Assembly (NCBI GenBank): GCA_040981125.1
Contig: JANRMQ010000006.1
Span: 1-64,000, forward strand
Direction: 5' to 3'
Origin: DASSBQ01 sp040981125
GTDB lineage: Bacteria > Nitrospirota > Nitrospiria > Nitrospirales > Nitrospiraceae
Length of the DNA: 64,000 nucleotides
Shown: positions 17,627 through 27,311 of the stretch, one piece after another
How the letters are laid out: each line of letters begins with the position of its first letter
Position numbering within the stretch: the stretch's first letter is position 1
Program-made: the position numbers and the translations under genes
Notes under the pieces: model-generated
Seen by the model: only the letters and a program-made list of their open reading frames with translations
Told to the model about the DNA's origin: nothing
Database searches by the model: none

Positions 17627-18304
17627 ATGCGGGGATCGAGCAGAGAGCTTCGGCCTCTTCTTGTCCTTCCCTGCCTCTTATTCCTCATAGGTCTCGCGTC
17701 CTGCAGCGGACAACCGCACCGGGATGGGGCTCATTTCCAAGGCTATCCGGTCGGATATGTCGAAAAGGGAATCGCGTCCTGGTATGGTCCCGGCTTCCAT
17801 GGAAATCGAACCGCCAATGGAGAGATCTATGATATGCGTCAGCTCACCGCCGCCCATCGAACCCTTCCCTTAGGCTCTATCGCTCGGGTGACGTCATTGA
17901 CCACGGGGCGCCAAGTGACGGTTCGGATCAATGACCGTGGGCCCTTCGCTCACGGCCGAGTTTTGGATCTGTCATGGGCCGGAGCCCAGGCTATGGGAAT
18001 GACCGGTCGAGGAATCGATGAAGTGCACCTTCAAGTGATTGACTACTTGGGGAGAACCGGCGGGTCCGGCGTGCTTAGACTTCAGATCGCATCCTTCGCC
18101 GACCAAGCCAATGCCAGCACATTGGCCGAGCGGCTCAAGCTTTCCTATTCCGACACAAGGGTCGTCATGGTCGAATTGCCGGGCGGGAGGCGGTACCGTG
18201 TCCAGGCCGGCCGATTCCAAACAGAGGCCCAGGCGGAGGCGGCGGCGCGCCGGTTGCGGAAATCGTTTGGGGGCGATCCGCTTATCATCCGTGATGATAA
18301 TTGA
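17627..18304 (+). CDS. rlpA: RlpA-type septal/lytic transglycosylase lipoprotein with SPOR domain
   Basis: 225 residues. Lipobox LASC after the signal peptide (Cys about residue 26). The double-psi beta-barrel includes GIASWYGPGFHGNRTANGE, the catalytic His/Asp region (TAAHRTLPLGS, RINDRGPF) and VLDLSWAGAQAMGM. A C-terminal SPOR domain (about 150-222) binds denuded peptidoglycan at the septum. RlpA cleaves naked glycan strands during cell separation. 13 bp after the ACT gene. The 280 bp that follow contain no supported gene. Confidence 0.88.
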   Translation: MRGSSRELRPLLVLPCLLFLIGLASCSGQPHRDGAHFQGYPVGYVEKGIASWYGPGFHGNRTANGEIYDMRQLTAAHRTLPLGSIARVTSLTTGRQVTVRINDRGPFAHGRVLDLSWAGAQAMGMTGRGIDEVHLQVIDYLGRTGGSGVLRLQIASFADQANASTLAERLKLSYSDTRVVMVELPGGRRYRVQAGRFQTEAQAEAAARRLRKSFGGDPLIIRDDN

Positions 18305-18584
18305 GCGAACCTACGTGCTCTCGTGGTACGGTTGTCGTGTAACCACATGATTATGTGAGACATTTATTCGACGGCAAGAACAGTGGTTGCTCTTGATGAG
18401 GCTCGCTCCCTATGATAGATGTAAGAAGCGATGGATGATAGCGGCCCGATAGGACCTTATCAGGTCATCTTCACCGTGCAGCGACTCCCTATCAAGGCGG
18501 TCCCGATCTTCCGAAGAAGACGGCGGCCTGACCAATCATTTCGCCCAACCAAACCTTTGACAGTGCGCTGATCCGGACGAGTCT

Positions 18585-19889
18585 ATGGACCTCCTTGCCC
18601 TAGGCACTCTTATTGTTTTATCGGCCGTCATTTCGGCCGCCGAAATCGGTTTCTTTTCCGTCAACGATACCAAGCTCAGGGCTCTGGTCCAGGGCGGCAG
18701 CAAGCGCGCTGCCATGGCGCTCCACTTGCGGAACGATCCCCAGCGGCTGTTATCCACTATCCTGGTTGGAGACCGTCTGGTGGATACGGCCACGGCCTCG
18801 ATTGCCACGATCATCACGTTGAACGCATTCGGCGATAAGGGGTATTTGGACGAAGCGGTCGCGGTTACGGTCGGGATCCTCACGTTCGTGCTGCTGGTAT
18901 TTGCCGACATCGTGCCGAAGACTCTGGCGGCCAAGTATGCCGTGCCGGTGGCCTTGAACATGGCTTATCCCGTGTATGGAGTCCAAAAGGTATTGAGCCC
19001 CATTCTTGGCGGCATGGTGCCGATGATCAATAAGCTGACCGGTGGAAAAGGAATGAACCTGCCGTTCGTGACCGAGGAAGAGCTGAAGATCATGCTCGAT
19101 GAAGGAAAGCGGGCAGGGGTCATCGAGACCGAGGAGGTCAAGATGATCAAGAACGTGTTTCAATTGAAAGACATCACGGCGGAAGACTGCATGACTCCGC
19201 GGATCTATATGTTCGCGCTCGACTGCAACCTCCGGTTGCACGAGGCCCAGGAGATGCTGTTCAAGTCCAAATACTCCCGGATCCCCCTCTATGACGGAAC
19301 GCTCGATAACATTATCGGCATCCTCCATAAGACCAAGGCCTTGACGGCGCTGGCTCAAGGAAAGAGCGACCTCAGATTACGGGACATCGCCCATCCGGCT
19401 CTCTTTGTCCCGCATGTCAAATCGGCCGACGACCTCATGAAGCAATTTCAACTCGATAAACGGCATATGGCCGTCGTCGTCAATGAGTTCGGCGGAGTTA
19501 TGGGATTGATTACTTTGGAAGACTTGCTCGAAGAAGTCGTCGGGGAAATCGTGGATGAGACCGACATTACCGAGGAACTGATCAAGCGTATCGGAAAGAG
19601 CCAGATCTTGGTGCATGGCCGCACCGAGGTCAGAAAAGTCAATGAATTCTTAAAGGTGGATCTTGGCGATGAAGCGATCACGATAGGCGGGCTCATTCAA
19701 CAGGAACTCGGCCGTATTCCGAAAGCGGGCGAAGAAGTGCATGTGGGGAATTGCCGGCTGATCATTCATGAGGCCGATCCGCGGGTTATCAAGAGCGTGT
19801 ATATTTACAAGGAAGAGAAGACGCCTCATTCAGTGGAGGCGGTGGTCGGTGAACCGGTGCCGGTCACGCAGTCTTCAGGAGATCGGTAA
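18585..19889 (+). CDS. CNNM/CorC-type membrane protein (DUF21-CBS-CorC_HlyC)
   Basis: 434 residues. N-terminal DUF21 with about four membrane spans (LLALGTLIVLSAVISAAEIG, FVLLVFADIVPKTLAAKYAV). Then a CBS pair (DCMTPRIYMFALD..., HMAVVVNEFGGVMGLITLEDL) and a C-terminal CorC_HlyC transporter-associated domain (AITIGGLIQQELGRIPKAGE). The family is linked to magnesium/cobalt efflux or resistance and is often mislabelled hemolysin. Its 3' end overlaps the end of ligA by 26 bp on the opposite strand. Confidence 0.88.
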   Translation: MDLLALGTLIVLSAVISAAEIGFFSVNDTKLRALVQGGSKRAAMALHLRNDPQRLLSTILVGDRLVDTATASIATIITLNAFGDKGYLDEAVAVTVGILTFVLLVFADIVPKTLAAKYAVPVALNMAYPVYGVQKVLSPILGGMVPMINKLTGGKGMNLPFVTEEELKIMLDEGKRAGVIETEEVKMIKNVFQLKDITAEDCMTPRIYMFALDCNLRLHEAQEMLFKSKYSRIPLYDGTLDNIIGILHKTKALTALAQGKSDLRLRDIAHPALFVPHVKSADDLMKQFQLDKRHMAVVVNEFGGVMGLITLEDLLEEVVGEIVDETDITEELIKRIGKSQILVHGRTEVRKVNEFLKVDLGDEAITIGGLIQQELGRIPKAGEEVHVGNCRLIIHEADPRVIKSVYIYKEEKTPHSVEAVVGEPVPVTQSSGDR

Positions 19890-21891
19890 ATTCCTCTTCG
19901 GACAGGACTCTGACGCCCAGTTTCTTCGCCTGATCAAACTTGCTGCCCGGATCGCTTCCCGCCACCACATACGACGTCCTCTTACTGACGCTGGACGTCA
20001 CCGTTCCACCCAGCTCTTCTACCAGGCGCTTGGCCTCCTCTCTGTCATATTGTTGGAGGCTGCCCGTAAACACGAAAATCTTTCCGCTTATCGCCGAACC
20101 ACCGGCCGGTTGAGGCCCGGCTGCATCGGGCAGCATCATGGTCTGCACCCCGTACTCGAGGAGTTGTGCGATGACCTGCCGGTTTCTTTCCTCTTGAAAG
20201 AACGATTCGAGGCTGCCGGCGATTTCCGGCCCGATTTCATGAATCTGCTCCAACCGTTCTCTGTCCGCTGCCATGAGAGGCGGTAAGTCGCCGAAGTGCT
20301 TCGCCAGGACCCGCGCGATATGCTGACCGACCTGCCTGATACCCAGTCCCATGAGAAATCGGTCGAATGGGGGCTGCTTGCTTCGAGCGATGGACTCCAG
20401 CAGGAGACTCGCCGAACGATCGGCGAAACCGTCCAGCGTTAAGAGCTGAGTTTTGTCGAGACTATATAAATCGGCCAGATTCTTGACGAGCCCTCGATCG
20501 ACCAATTGCGCGACCGTCTTTTTCCCGAGCCCGTCGATATTCATGGCGGTCTTGGAGGCAAAGTGCTCAATGGCCCCTTTCAACTGCGCCACACAGACTG
20601 TTTGCCCGGTGCAATAGTAGTAGGCCCCTTCTCTGGCTACCGCGGACCCGCAGACGGGGCAATGATCCGGCATCCGAAACGGCTCGCTTCGGGTCTCGCC
20701 GGGGACGGGAACTCGCTCCGCGATCGCGGGAATGACATCCCCGGCGCGCTCCACCTTGACCGTGTCGCCGACCCGGACGTCTTTTCTCGCGACTTCGTCG
20801 GCATTGTGCAAGGTGGCGCGACTGATCGTCACGCCGCCGACTTCGACCGGCTTGAGCAAGGCCAGCGGCGTCAGTGTCCCAGTGCGGCCCACCGAGACGG
20901 CGATATCCTGGATTTGCGTAATTTCCTTCCGGGGAGCAAATTTGAAGGCGATGGCCCAGCGCGGGCTGCGGGATTTGCTGCCGAGCCGATCTTGCTTCTG
21001 CCGGTCATCGACTTTGACCACGATACCGTCGATTTCATAGGGAAGACGCTCCCTCAGGGCCTCAATCTCGCCATGGAAGGCGATCACTTCCTCGATTAAT
21101 TCGCATCGGCGGCGGTCAAGAGGAACCGGAAGGCCCCATGAGGCCAAGGCTTCGAGTTCCGCCCAATGTCCCGGCAGGGGCATACCGGAAAGCGCCATGA
21201 TATCGTAGCAGGTGATGACCAGCGGGCGTCCGGCCGTGATTCGCGAATCCAGTTGCCGGAGGGCGCCGGACGCGGCATTTCTCGGATTGGCAAACGGTTC
21301 CTCGCCCCGTTCCGTGATCCGGCGATTCAGATGCTGGAACTCGTCCAGCCGCATGTACACTTCGCCCCGCACGACCAGATGTTCCGGCACCCCGGCCACG
21401 TTCCGTAACTGAAGCGGCAGGGATCGAATGGTACGCAAGTTCACGGTGACTTCCTCGCCGGTGGTTCCATCTCCGCGCGTCGCGCCCCGCACAAAGATTC
21501 CACGCTCATACACCAGTTCCACGGAGAGACCGTCATATTTCGGTTCGGCCGTGTAGGTAACAGCCGATGCCTTCAGGTCGCGTTTTACCCGTGCGTCAAA
21601 GGCCAGCACGTCCGCTCTATCCATGATAGAATCAAGGCTGAGCATCGGTTTTTCGTGGAGGACCTTGCCCAGTTCGGCTAAAGGTGCCGCGCCGACTCGT
21701 TGGGTGGGGGAATCTTTGCTGACCAGGTCCGGATGCGCGGCTTCAAGCGCGACCAGTTCCTGAAAGAGCCGGTCATATTCAGAATCGGAAATCTCCGGCC
21801 GATCTTTGACGTAGTACAGCTCGTCGTGATGACGGATGGCAGTCCGTAGTTCGTTCATCCGAACGGCGGCCTGTCCGCGTGGGACGGTCAT
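19864..21891 (-). CDS. ligA: NAD-dependent DNA ligase
   Basis: 675 residues, full length. Seals nicks in replication and repair using NAD. N-terminal Ia domain with the YYVKDRPEISDSEYD motif. Adenylation lysine in EPKYDGLSVELVY (KxDG). OB-fold follows, then a four-cysteine zinc finger (CPVCG ... CTGQTVC), helix-hairpin-helix repeats (GLGIRQVGQHIA) and a C-terminal BRCT domain (GKIFVFTGSLQ). 45 bp after the end of the unknown gene on the same strand, so it may be transcribed with it. Confidence 0.95.
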   Translation of the reverse strand: MTVPRGQAAVRMNELRTAIRHHDELYYVKDRPEISDSEYDRLFQELVALEAAHPDLVSKDSPTQRVGAAPLAELGKVLHEKPMLSLDSIMDRADVLAFDARVKRDLKASAVTYTAEPKYDGLSVELVYERGIFVRGATRGDGTTGEEVTVNLRTIRSLPLQLRNVAGVPEHLVVRGEVYMRLDEFQHLNRRITERGEEPFANPRNAASGALRQLDSRITAGRPLVITCYDIMALSGMPLPGHWAELEALASWGLPVPLDRRRCELIEEVIAFHGEIEALRERLPYEIDGIVVKVDDRQKQDRLGSKSRSPRWAIAFKFAPRKEITQIQDIAVSVGRTGTLTPLALLKPVEVGGVTISRATLHNADEVARKDVRVGDTVKVERAGDVIPAIAERVPVPGETRSEPFRMPDHCPVCGSAVAREGAYYYCTGQTVCVAQLKGAIEHFASKTAMNIDGLGKKTVAQLVDRGLVKNLADLYSLDKTQLLTLDGFADRSASLLLESIARSKQPPFDRFLMGLGIRQVGQHIARVLAKHFGDLPPLMAADRERLEQIHEIGPEIAGSLESFFQEERNRQVIAQLLEYGVQTMMLPDAAGPQPAGGSAISGKIFVFTGSLQQYDREEAKRLVEELGGTVTSSVSKRTSYVVAGSDPGSKFDQAKKLGVRVLSEEEFTDLLKTA

Positions 21892-21936
21892 GGCTGCGCC
21901 TCTGCCGGCCGTACGTCATAGTCGGTCGGTCCGGTG

Positions 21937-23838
21937 CTATTCCCGAATGAATTTGGCCGCATAGCTCCTGATTTCATGGCCATTTAAAACATGGAACCGG
22001 CGAAGCCGTTCGATGGTCTGGCCGGAAAACCGTGATAAGGGAATCGTGACGAGACGGCGCCCATATCGGCGTGCAATGTGACGCCAGCGGGCGCGCGGGG
22101 GAATCGGGGACACCAGCGCCACGTGAGTCTCTTGAGAATGGACGGCAGCAGCGGCGATCAGCCGTTCTTCCAATGTCTTGGCAAAGCCCAATGCCTGATC
22201 CTGCCAGATGTCGGGAATCGGCCGCGGAGGGAAGAGGAAGAGCGCTCCGCCGTAGTTCGATTGGCCGATACCCGGCCCGACCATTTGCTCGAGAAACGGC
22301 GTTGCGTAGAAGCAGAGGGTGGATTCTTCCTGATGTTCGGCGAACCAGGTCGCCTGCCAGGTATACCGGTCGGGATCGGCCGGAGTATCGAAGAGGAAAA
22401 TCACCGTATCGACATTGCCGCGCCCGGGCGGGATTTCCCTGACATAGATCTCCATGCGGGCCGGTTGTCCCGCCCGGTGCCGCCGGTACCAGTGGCGCAA
22501 GCTTTCGCGAATGTCGATCCCATCTTTGATCGACGTGGTAAATTTTTCAACTTTGGCGAGATCCGCCCCGATGAGCGCTTTCGCCTGGTCGCGCACGTGG
22601 GCATTGAAGCTTTCGATTTTTTGGTCTTCGGGCGGCCAGGAACATTGGCGGAAGGGATTCCAGAGATAGGACCAGCGCCGGCGGTTCGTTCGTGACGGGA
22701 GCGGGCGCAACGACAAGGACCGCCACTGCAGCGGCGGTCCCTGCAGGCGATTTTTGGCGGCTGCGACCACGCCGTCCGGCAATTCGAATCGTCCAAGCCC
22801 GGCGGAAAGCGTGGTTGAGTACATTCCGGCTTCATCGTCTTGATAGCCGTAACTCTTCGCCGTCTCAAACAGATGGATTGCGAATTGGTCACCGGCCATC
22901 TGTTTGGCTCCGAGAACGAGAGTGTACAGATCCGGCGTCAGCCGGCGGTCCAGCAGGGCATGGTTTCTCACATACTGCAGATACAGCTGGAGGAGTTGAG
23001 GCGTCACCCAGTTCGGGATGGAACGATGGTCGTTGGCGGAGGCACGTTGCCATCGCGCTCTCGTTTCCAAAAGCAATTCCTTGATGCCGTCGATCGACAG
23101 GAACCGGTCCGAACGTAGCTCCGCGCGGCGGCGTTCATACAACTCGGTCACAAACGGCAACTCCCCCAGGGCAAAGTACAATGTGTCCGGATCGATTCTA
23201 TATCGTTCGGCTCCGGCCGCCGGCAGCTCCGGTTCGCGATAGGGCCGGCGTTCCTGATAGGCGAGGCGCAGCCAGGGCCAGTCGCGAACATGGCAGAGGC
23301 AGACGATGGAGCGGTAATCCAATTCCAGTTGATGAAGTTGAAAGGCCATCCACGTAATGCGATCCCATTGTTGCGAATCGAGGGCCGGCGCGGGGAGAGT
23401 GGAAGCAAGGGCGGCGGCGAAGGCGGCCAGAGAAACATGCTTCAGCGCAAAGGGGTCGGGCGCGGTGAACGGGCCCGAATCGAAGATCGTGACATCGCGA
23501 TCGATATAGGCTCGGGGAATCCCTTCCCCCATGGCGACTCGGATGCCCATGATCACCGCCTGGCAGGGGTCCACCGGGACATAATTCACGACCCTATCAT
23601 CTCCGTTGTCCGGTTCCTGGCACAGCACGACATGGATAGCCGGCAGGTCGGCCACTGCCTGTTCGACCGCGGTTTCAAAAGAAGGGGGAAGCGGCACGGC
23701 CAGGCAGTCCACGGGGCGGCTGATCAAAAATTCGCGGACCTCTTGAGCCACATCGCCGGTTCCATGGAGAACCGGCAGGACATGGATCTGCGGGGACAAG
23801 CGAAAGACCTGGTCGATGGTCGGAGCCGGGGAGCCCAT
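21937..23838 (-). CDS. large unknown protein paired with a MoxR-type ATPase
   Basis: 633 residues, no signal peptide or membrane span. Residues about 15-150 (HVLPVLHGTGDVAQEVREFL, RPVDCLAVPLPPSF, GIPRAYIDRD) recall the N-terminal part of ChaN/TraB/DUF5682-like proteins, but I do not see enough to name a family. The C-terminal third contains alternating beta-strands (VDTVIFLFDTPADPDRYTW, THVALVSPIPPRARW) without an obvious MIDAS motif of a von Willebrand A domain. Its ATG overlaps the ATPase stop codon (TGATG), so the two are translated together and probably form one complex. Function unknown. Confidence 0.72.
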   Translation of the reverse strand: MGSPAPTIDQVFRLSPQIHVLPVLHGTGDVAQEVREFLISRPVDCLAVPLPPSFETAVEQAVADLPAIHVVLCQEPDNGDDRVVNYVPVDPCQAVIMGIRVAMGEGIPRAYIDRDVTIFDSGPFTAPDPFALKHVSLAAFAAALASTLPAPALDSQQWDRITWMAFQLHQLELDYRSIVCLCHVRDWPWLRLAYQERRPYREPELPAAGAERYRIDPDTLYFALGELPFVTELYERRRAELRSDRFLSIDGIKELLLETRARWQRASANDHRSIPNWVTPQLLQLYLQYVRNHALLDRRLTPDLYTLVLGAKQMAGDQFAIHLFETAKSYGYQDDEAGMYSTTLSAGLGRFELPDGVVAAAKNRLQGPPLQWRSLSLRPLPSRTNRRRWSYLWNPFRQCSWPPEDQKIESFNAHVRDQAKALIGADLAKVEKFTTSIKDGIDIRESLRHWYRRHRAGQPARMEIYVREIPPGRGNVDTVIFLFDTPADPDRYTWQATWFAEHQEESTLCFYATPFLEQMVGPGIGQSNYGGALFLFPPRPIPDIWQDQALGFAKTLEERLIAAAAVHSQETHVALVSPIPPRARWRHIARRYGRRLVTIPLSRFSGQTIERLRRFHVLNGHEIRSYAAKFIRE

Positions 23839-24791
23839 CAGCGGCCGGGATGAAGTGGATCGTCGCTTTCGAAGAAGAAATCGCCCATGCCTTGCGGTAA
23901 AGGCTGATCGCCGAGCGCGCGCTTTCGCCGCTGAGACAAGGATTGCAAATCAAGCGCCTCTTCTCCCAAGACCTTGATGAGCGCTTCCCGCCAGGCTTCG
24001 TCTTTGGCAAGCGGGTGGTCGGGATCCTGCGCACGGCGTTTCAGGGCATACTGCAAGAGGTGAATACCGTCCCGCACCGAGTATTCAAGGTTCAGTTGAT
24101 GGGCTTCCTGCAGAAACTCGACCGTGAGGGTCAGCAGGTCCGCGGGTGCGAACGGCAAATGATAGCGGAGGATCGCCAATTCATCACTGCGTTTTGGGAA
24201 CCCGACGCTTAATGTCGGCTGCAGCCGGGACAGGATGTAGTCAGGGACTTCATAGGTCGAGGCGTCCTCGTTCATGGTCACGCAGCAGCGGAAATCCGGA
24301 TGGGCCTTGATCAGAATGCCGGCGACGATCGATTCGACGCAACGGCGGTGGTCGAGCAAGGGGGCCAACGAGGCCCAACTCTTCTCGTTCATGCGGTTGC
24401 CTTCATCAAGGACGCAGACCGCGCCGGCGAGAATCGCCGTGACCAACGGAGAGGCATGGTAGGAGATCGTACCGGACTCGGCCAAGACCGGCGTGATCAG
24501 TAAATCCTCCGGGCGCGTGTCCGCCGTGCATTGATAGATATAGAGATCCTGCCGCCGTTCAGCCGCGCCCGTCATGGCCAATGTCGTTTTGCCGATTCCC
24601 GGCTGACCGGTGATTCGCGGGGACAGAGGAAGGTCCTTCTCATCAATCACGAGCCAGCAGGCAAGCAGTTGCTTGAGAATCTCGCGATCGCCGATCCATT
24701 CCTGAGTCGCCGTCATCGGCCTGGCCAGGTGAAGCGTAACGCCGTCCACCAGCAGGGTTTTAGGCGCAGACATATTGGCGGATCTGCTCAT
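23838..24791 (-). CDS. MoxR/CbbQ-family AAA+ ATPase
   Basis: About 317 residues from ATG 24791; the frame stays open to 24899 but the upstream stretch does not look like AAA+ sequence. Walker A GQPGIGKTTLA, Walker B VCVLDEGNRM, sensor-1 CCVTMNEDAS, and a C-terminal lid domain. MoxR-type ATPases remodel or insert cofactors into partner proteins, often a VWA protein encoded next door. Here the partner is the unknown 633-aa protein, coupled by a TGATG overlap. Transcribed divergently from the LysM lipoprotein gene. Confidence 0.82.
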   Translation of the reverse strand: MSRSANMSAPKTLLVDGVTLHLARPMTATQEWIGDREILKQLLACWLVIDEKDLPLSPRITGQPGIGKTTLAMTGAAERRQDLYIYQCTADTRPEDLLITPVLAESGTISYHASPLVTAILAGAVCVLDEGNRMNEKSWASLAPLLDHRRCVESIVAGILIKAHPDFRCCVTMNEDASTYEVPDYILSRLQPTLSVGFPKRSDELAILRYHLPFAPADLLTLTVEFLQEAHQLNLEYSVRDGIHLLQYALKRRAQDPDHPLAKDEAWREALIKVLGEEALDLQSLSQRRKRALGDQPLPQGMGDFFFESDDPLHPGR

Positions 24792-25021
24792 GGGTTCCCG
24801 TCGTAGAAATTCGGTGGATTGACCGCGATGGACGCCTTCCGGACCGTAGCATAGGGGCGGGGAAGCGGTCAAACCCGCCATGGGCTTTCGCTTTGACATT
24901 CGCGTCGTTGGCCACTATTCTACCTCTCACGCCCGGAACGGAAATGCGAATCGCGCGGGCCCGACTTCCGGAAGGCGGGTAGCGGGATGCAACGGATCGG
25001 TAAGAAGGAGGCACAGTCACG

Positions 25022-25684
25022 ATGAAACTAGGGCCGCAGCATAGGATTGTCACCATGGCGCCGCAGGCGTCCCTTGTGGTCATGAGCATCCTGCTCTCCA
25101 CCGGATGCGTCATGTCGGAGAAATATGAAGCCGAGAAGGCCCGCAGCCTGAATTTTCAGCGGTTGCTCGCCCAGGAAGAAAAACGAACGGCCGAATTGGA
25201 CAGCGAGGTAAAGCGAGCCAAGCGGGAATTGTCTGATATGGAGGCGCGGAACCGCGAACTCGGCGCGCAGGTCGATGCGGTGAGACAGCAGGCCGCTCAG
25301 ATTCAGGAGGAAGCGGAAGCGATGAAGGAAGCAGCGCTGCTGGAGCGGAAGGCGCGGGAAGATATGAAGCGGATGACCACTCCTTCCAAATCTCGGAAGG
25401 CGGAACGGGCTGAGCCCTTGAGCCCGCCGAAATCGTCGCTCGATGCGCTTGAGGACCCGGCGTTTGGAAATTCGATGAAGGGCGCTCCTGGACTCGCGAC
25501 CGACATCCCGTCGGACTTGGGGGCGGACCTGTCGGCGGAGAGCGTCCACACCGTGCAACCGGGTGAGACGCTGTTCAGAATCAGCCGGAAGTATCATGTC
25601 TCGGTGGAAAAGTTGCGCAAATGGAATAGTTTGCCGAGCGATACCATCGAAGTGGGTCAGAAGCTGATCATCGCACAACCCTAA
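25022..25684 (+). CDS. coiled-coil LysM lipoprotein
   Basis: 220 residues. AAGGAGG upstream of ATG 25022. Signal peptide ends in lipobox LLSTGC (Cys about residue 29). Residues about 35-120 form a long charged coiled coil. The C-terminus is one LysM domain (HTVQPGETLFRISRKYHVSV, then LRKWNSL, GQKLII) that binds peptidoglycan. It probably tethers the membrane to the wall. The trpE start lies 12 bp after its stop, so the trp operon is likely read through from this gene's promoter. Confidence 0.82.
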   Translation: MKLGPQHRIVTMAPQASLVVMSILLSTGCVMSEKYEAEKARSLNFQRLLAQEEKRTAELDSEVKRAKRELSDMEARNRELGAQVDAVRQQAAQIQEEAEAMKEAALLERKAREDMKRMTTPSKSRKAERAEPLSPPKSSLDALEDPAFGNSMKGAPGLATDIPSDLGADLSAESVHTVQPGETLFRISRKYHVSVEKLRKWNSLPSDTIEVGQKLIIAQP

Positions 25685-25696
25685 GGTTTCGCAGAC

Positions 25697-27193
25697 ATGA
25701 CTCAACGTACGTATTCTCTGACTCCCCCCGACTTGAAATCGCTGGCGCAGGACGGGAATCTCATCCCGCTGTATCGGGAGATCCTGGCGGACTATGAGAC
25801 GCCGGTATCGGCGTTCGCCAAAATCGACCACGGACCGTCTGCCTATTTGTTGGAAAGTGTGGAGGGCGGGGAGAACTGGGCGAGGTATTCATTTCTGGGC
25901 AGCGGCTCGCCCGCGATGGTTTCTGAAGATCGCGGCGATCTCGTGTTCACCAGCGGAACCACCAGCCGCCGGATTTCCTCCGGCGGCAATCCGCTGGAGC
26001 GGTTGCGGGAGCTGATGCAGGACTATCACCCTGTCGCAGTCCCCGGCCTGCCGCGGTTCGTCGGGGGGGCGGTCGGCTATTTCAGCTACGATACGGTCCG
26101 AACGTTTGAAGAATTGCCCGCCCTGAGAAAAGACGGCCTCGGTTTGCCGGATTGCGCCTTTCTGCTCACCGATACCCTGCTGATCTTCGATAATGTGTCG
26201 CAGAAGATCAAAGTCGTCGCCAATGCCCAAGTCTCTTCCACCAAAGACCGAGATATTCGCAAAGCCTATAAGGAAGCAACCGACCGCATCGAAGGGATGA
26301 TCGCCCGGCTCAAGCGGCCGCTTCGCCGTACCCCGTCGAAACGGCGGCGTAAGCCGATCAGCTTTACGCCCAACATGAACCAGGCTGATTTTGAAAAAAT
26401 GGTGTCCAGGACCAAGGAATACATCCGGTCCGGCGATATCGTGCAAGCTGTGCTGTCGCAGCGGTGGCAGACCCAAATTCACACGACCCCGTTTCAGCTC
26501 TATCGCGCGCTGCGGGTGATCAATCCTTCGCCCTACATGTATTACTTGCGGATCGCCGGCGTTGAACTGGTCGGATCGTCGCCCGAAACGTTGGTGCGTT
26601 GCGAAGACGGGAAGATCTGCGTCCGTCCTATTGCCGGGACCAGGCGGCGTGGCAAAACGCCGGAAGAAGATCACCAGTTGGCGCGCCGGCTTCTGGCGGA
26701 CGAGAAAGAGCGGGCCGAACACGTCATGTTGGTTGATCTCGGGCGTAATGATGTCGGCCGGGTCGCGAGAAAGGGCTCGGTGCAGGTCGAAACCTTGATG
26801 CAGGTGGAACGCTATTCTCATGTCATGCACATCACCTCCCAGGTCACGGGAGACCTGGATCAGGATAAGACCGTTTACGATGTGCTGCGCGCCTGTTTTC
26901 CGGCCGGGACCGTATCCGGAGCGCCGAAGATCCGAGCCATGGAGATCATCGAGGAATTGGAACCGGCAAGGCGAGGTCCCTACGCCGGCGCCGTGGGATA
27001 CTTCGGCTTTTCGGGCAACATGGACATGTGCATCAACATCCGCACGATCGTGATCAAGGGTCGGCAGGCCTACATTCAAGCCGGAGCCGGCATTGTGGCC
27101 GATTCGAATCCCGAGCATGAATATGAAGAGACCTGCAACAAAGCCAGAGCGATGATGAAAGCGATTGAACTGGCGGAGCAGGGACTGGAGTAG
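25697..27193 (+). CDS. trpE: anthranilate synthase component I
   Basis: 498 residues. Makes anthranilate from chorismate, first step of tryptophan synthesis. Feedback-site-like LLESVEGGENWARYSFLG near the N-terminus. The chorismate-binding block includes VQAVLSQRW, PSPYMYYLR, SPETLVR, RPIAGTRRRG and the signature GTVSGAPKIRAME. The glutamine-amidotransferase partner is trpG, one gene downstream. No leader peptide or attenuator fits in the 12 bp before the start, so control, if any, lies upstream of the LysM gene. Confidence 0.94.
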   Translation: MTQRTYSLTPPDLKSLAQDGNLIPLYREILADYETPVSAFAKIDHGPSAYLLESVEGGENWARYSFLGSGSPAMVSEDRGDLVFTSGTTSRRISSGGNPLERLRELMQDYHPVAVPGLPRFVGGAVGYFSYDTVRTFEELPALRKDGLGLPDCAFLLTDTLLIFDNVSQKIKVVANAQVSSTKDRDIRKAYKEATDRIEGMIARLKRPLRRTPSKRRRKPISFTPNMNQADFEKMVSRTKEYIRSGDIVQAVLSQRWQTQIHTTPFQLYRALRVINPSPYMYYLRIAGVELVGSSPETLVRCEDGKICVRPIAGTRRRGKTPEEDHQLARRLLADEKERAEHVMLVDLGRNDVGRVARKGSVQVETLMQVERYSHVMHITSQVTGDLDQDKTVYDVLRACFPAGTVSGAPKIRAMEIIEELEPARRGPYAGAVGYFGFSGNMDMCINIRTIVIKGRQAYIQAGAGIVADSNPEHEYEETCNKARAMMKAIELAEQGLE

Positions 27194-27311
27194 GACGTGA
27201 GTACGACTGGATGGGCCGAGCGGCATGAGGACCGCGGCTCAGTACCGTTACCAAAGCGTTGATCGACAACCGTGCCGAGTCCTGACAATGAAGAGCCAAG
27301 AAAGGGCGGAT

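Noticed and set aside
22078..22695. 205-aa plus-strand frame opposite the MoxR partner
   Set aside because: Antisense shadow without start signal; the minus-strand frame is coupled to the ATPase.
25889..27226. 445-aa minus-strand frame opposite trpE
   Set aside because: Shadow of trpE. Composition (Gly, His, Asp, Arg-rich) is typical of antisense reading of GC-rich coding DNA, no ribosome-binding site, no motif.
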